Part shown: positions 62,672 through 64,000 of the stretch, one piece after another | Numbering within the stretch: position 1 is the first letter of the stretch | How the letters are laid out: each line of letters begins with the position of its first letter | Origin: Methylobacterium gossipiicola | Lineage (GTDB): Bacteria > Pseudomonadota > Alphaproteobacteria > Rhizobiales > Beijerinckiaceae | Assembly: GCF_900113485.1 (NCBI RefSeq) | Contig: NZ_FOPM01000004.1 | Location: 62,001 to 126,000 of the forward strand | Length of the DNA stretch: 64,000 nucleotides | Direction of reading: 5' to 3' | Made by a program: the position numbers and the translations under genes | The notes under the pieces: generated by a model | Databases searched by the model: none | What the model saw: only the letters and a program-made list of their open reading frames with translations | What the model was told of the DNA's origin: nothing

Positions 62672-63601
62672 TCACCGCCCCATCAACCCGTCCATATGGG
62701 CGGCGACGGACAGCCCAAGTCCCTTGAGGCTGTAGCCGCCCTCCAGCACCGATACGACGCGCCCGCCCGCGTGCTTGTCGGCCACCTCCATCACCCGCCG
62801 CGTGGCCCAGCCGAAATCCGCCTCGTCGAGCTGGAGATGCGCCAGGGGATCGAGGCGGTGGGCATCGAAGCCGGCCGAGATCACGATGAGGTCGGGCGCG
62901 AAGGCGTCGAGCCGGCGCAGGATGCCGGCCTCGAACACCTCGCGGAACCGCTCGCCGCCGTCGCCGGCCCGCAAGGGGACGTTGACGATGGTGTCGTGGT
63001 TGCCGCGCTCCGACGCCGACCCGGTGCCGGGATAGAGCGGCATCTCGTGAGTCGAGGCGTAGAGCACGTTCGCATCGTCCCAGAAGATGTCCTGCGAGCC
63101 GTTGCCGTGATGGACGTCCCAATCGATCAGGGCGACGCGGGTGGCGCCGTGGGCTTGCCGGGCATGGCGGGCCGCGATGGCGGCGTGGTTGAACACACAG
63201 AACCCCATGGCCTGCATCCGCTCGGCGTGGTGACCCGGCGGCCGCATGGCCACGAAGGCGTTGCGGCACTCCCCCTTCATCACCGCATCGACGGCGTGGA
63301 CGGCACCGCCGACGCCGCGCAGGGCCGCCTCGATGGTCCCGGGCGACAGGAGCGTGTCCCCATCGATCTGGACGAAGCCCTCGCGGGGCGCCGCCTCGAT
63401 GAGGCCTTGCACGTAGGGCACGGGATGGACCAGGGTCGGAACCGTGGGGTCGGCGAGGGGCGCGAGCCCGCGCACGAGCCCGGCGAACCGCTCGTCCTCG
63501 AGAACCCGCTCGACGGCCCGGATGCGGTCCGGACATTCGGGGTGACCCGTCGGCATGGCGTGGTCGAGGGCGGACGAATGGCTCACGTACAGCGTCGTCA
63601 T
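62672..63601 (-). CDS. HDAC/acetylpolyamine amidohydrolase-family deacetylase
   Basis: A 309-residue zinc deacetylase-like protein. Metal and catalytic residues are visible: PPGHHAERMQAMGFCVFNHA (HH dyad), VALIDWDVHHGNGSQDIF (zinc Asp and His) and VISAGFDAHRLDPL (zinc Asp). The C-terminal part (GRVVSVLEGGYSLKGLGLSV) is typical of class II HDAC-like bacterial amidohydrolases. Substrate may be acetyl-polyamines or acetyl-lysine; it cannot be resolved by eye. A GGAGG lies before the ATG at 63601. It converges with ribB. Confidence 0.93.
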   Translation of the reverse strand: MTTLYVSHSSALDHAMPTGHPECPDRIRAVERVLEDERFAGLVRGLAPLADPTVPTLVHPVPYVQGLIEAAPREGFVQIDGDTLLSPGTIEAALRGVGGAVHAVDAVMKGECRNAFVAMRPPGHHAERMQAMGFCVFNHAAIAARHARQAHGATRVALIDWDVHHGNGSQDIFWDDANVLYASTHEMPLYPGTGSASERGNHDTIVNVPLRAGDGGERFREVFEAGILRRLDAFAPDLIVISAGFDAHRLDPLAHLQLDEADFGWATRRVMEVADKHAGGRVVSVLEGGYSLKGLGLSVAAHMDGLMGR

Positions 63602-63792
63602 CGCAATCCTCCCAAATCGCTGCTCGCCGTGATCGTTGCGTCGAGGCAACAAGCGATGCAAATGCGCCACGCCACGGCGCGATACCCTACGCCGGGATGC
63701 GCGCTCGGGTTAGGTTACGCAAGACCTCGACGAACAACTTTGTATTCAGACCGCGCGTCGGCTTCGCTGCGGTGATCCCATAGGCCCATCCC

Positions 63793-64000
63793 ATGCGTGT
63801 CCTGCTCGTCGTCGCCCTCGTGGCTGCGCTGCCCCTCGCTGCCTGCAACACGCAGACGGCCAGCGTCGCCCCCCCGGCGGTGACGCAGACGGCGCTCGCC
63901 GCCACGCCCGCCGCCCTCACGGGGGAGGCGCGCGACAAGGAATGGATGAAGCTCGCGCCGAATGCCGTCGTCGATCCGAAGATCGCCCGGACGATCATTG
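63793..64000 (+). CDS. Lipoprotein, N-terminal fragment; possibly L,D-transpeptidase family
   Basis: Only 69 codons are inside the window. They encode a lipoprotein signal (RVLLVVALVAALPLAAC, Cys at 18) and the beginning of the mature chain, with DKEWMKLAPNAVVDPKIART. In rhizobial relatives, similar N-termini belong to YkuD-type L,D-transpeptidase lipoproteins, but the catalytic domain would be beyond the edge, so this is a guess. Confidence 0.5.
   Translation, partial: MRVLLVVALVAALPLAACNTQTASVAPPAVTQTALAATPAALTGEARDKEWMKLAPNAVVDPKIARTII

Overview
The window comes from a GC-rich alphaproteobacterium and most likely a Methylobacterium/Methylorubrum-type member of the Hyphomicrobiales. The evidence is the dense high-GC coding, a class I PHA synthase that closely matches Methylobacterium PhaC as I remember it, a RibB with a degenerate GTP cyclohydrolase II tail, the DUF3618/holin-family/YqjD-like stress membrane operon, and small palindromic intergenic repeats. 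It looks chromosomal. I see no rRNA, tRNA, CRISPR array, transposase or integrase.

Layout. 1-9 kb: the N-terminal end of a Kef-type antiporter, an unknown pair of membrane proteins, a MoxR-family ATPase, an aldo/keto reductase, a SixA-like phosphatase, an unknown exported protein and a YcjX/YcjF pair. 8.8-13.3 kb (minus strand): an RBBP9-like hydrolase, 5-oxoprolinase subunits PxpC and PxpB, and a four-gene membrane-stress operon with a candidate EcfG promoter. 13.7-33.6 kb (plus strand): one colinear trehalose/alpha-glucan block, otsA - glgX - treZ - malQ::treY - GH13::glgE - treS::maltokinase - glgB, ending at a strong terminator. 33.65-35.4 kb: an accessory islet with a nuclease toxin of polymorphic-toxin type and its presumed immunity gene. 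35.6-64 kb: mostly housekeeping genes (asd, bioB, phaC, an LL-DAP-type aminotransferase, prfB, bcp, tyrS, anmK, aroC, ribB) mixed with envelope proteins (FadL, AsmA-like, M23 peptidase, small lipoproteins), an orphan histidine kinase, an HDAC-family deacetylase and a truncated lipoprotein at the right edge.

How the genes work together. The 20-kb carbohydrate block encodes three trehalose routes: OtsA from UDP-glucose, TreY/TreZ from glucan, and TreS from maltose. It also encodes the TreS-maltokinase-GlgE-GlgB route that turns trehalose into branched alpha-glucan, plus debranching (GlgX) and disproportionation (MalQ). No glgC, glgA or otsB is visible. Three proteins are multi-enzyme fusions. 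Next to the divergent stress operon, this suggests a desiccation/osmotic/carbon-storage module.

The most unusual locus is the toxin islet. The toxin frame has a good ribosome-binding site and start at 35395, but an in-frame TAG lies exactly where a Gln codon (CAG) would complete an NQPRVPAG...GGQW motif. The downstream PD-(D/E)XK-like nuclease domain and the overlapping immunity gene are intact, and the GC content falls sharply inside the toxin C-terminal region. It reads as a recombined toxin cassette silenced by an amber mutation, or one that needs suppression to be made.
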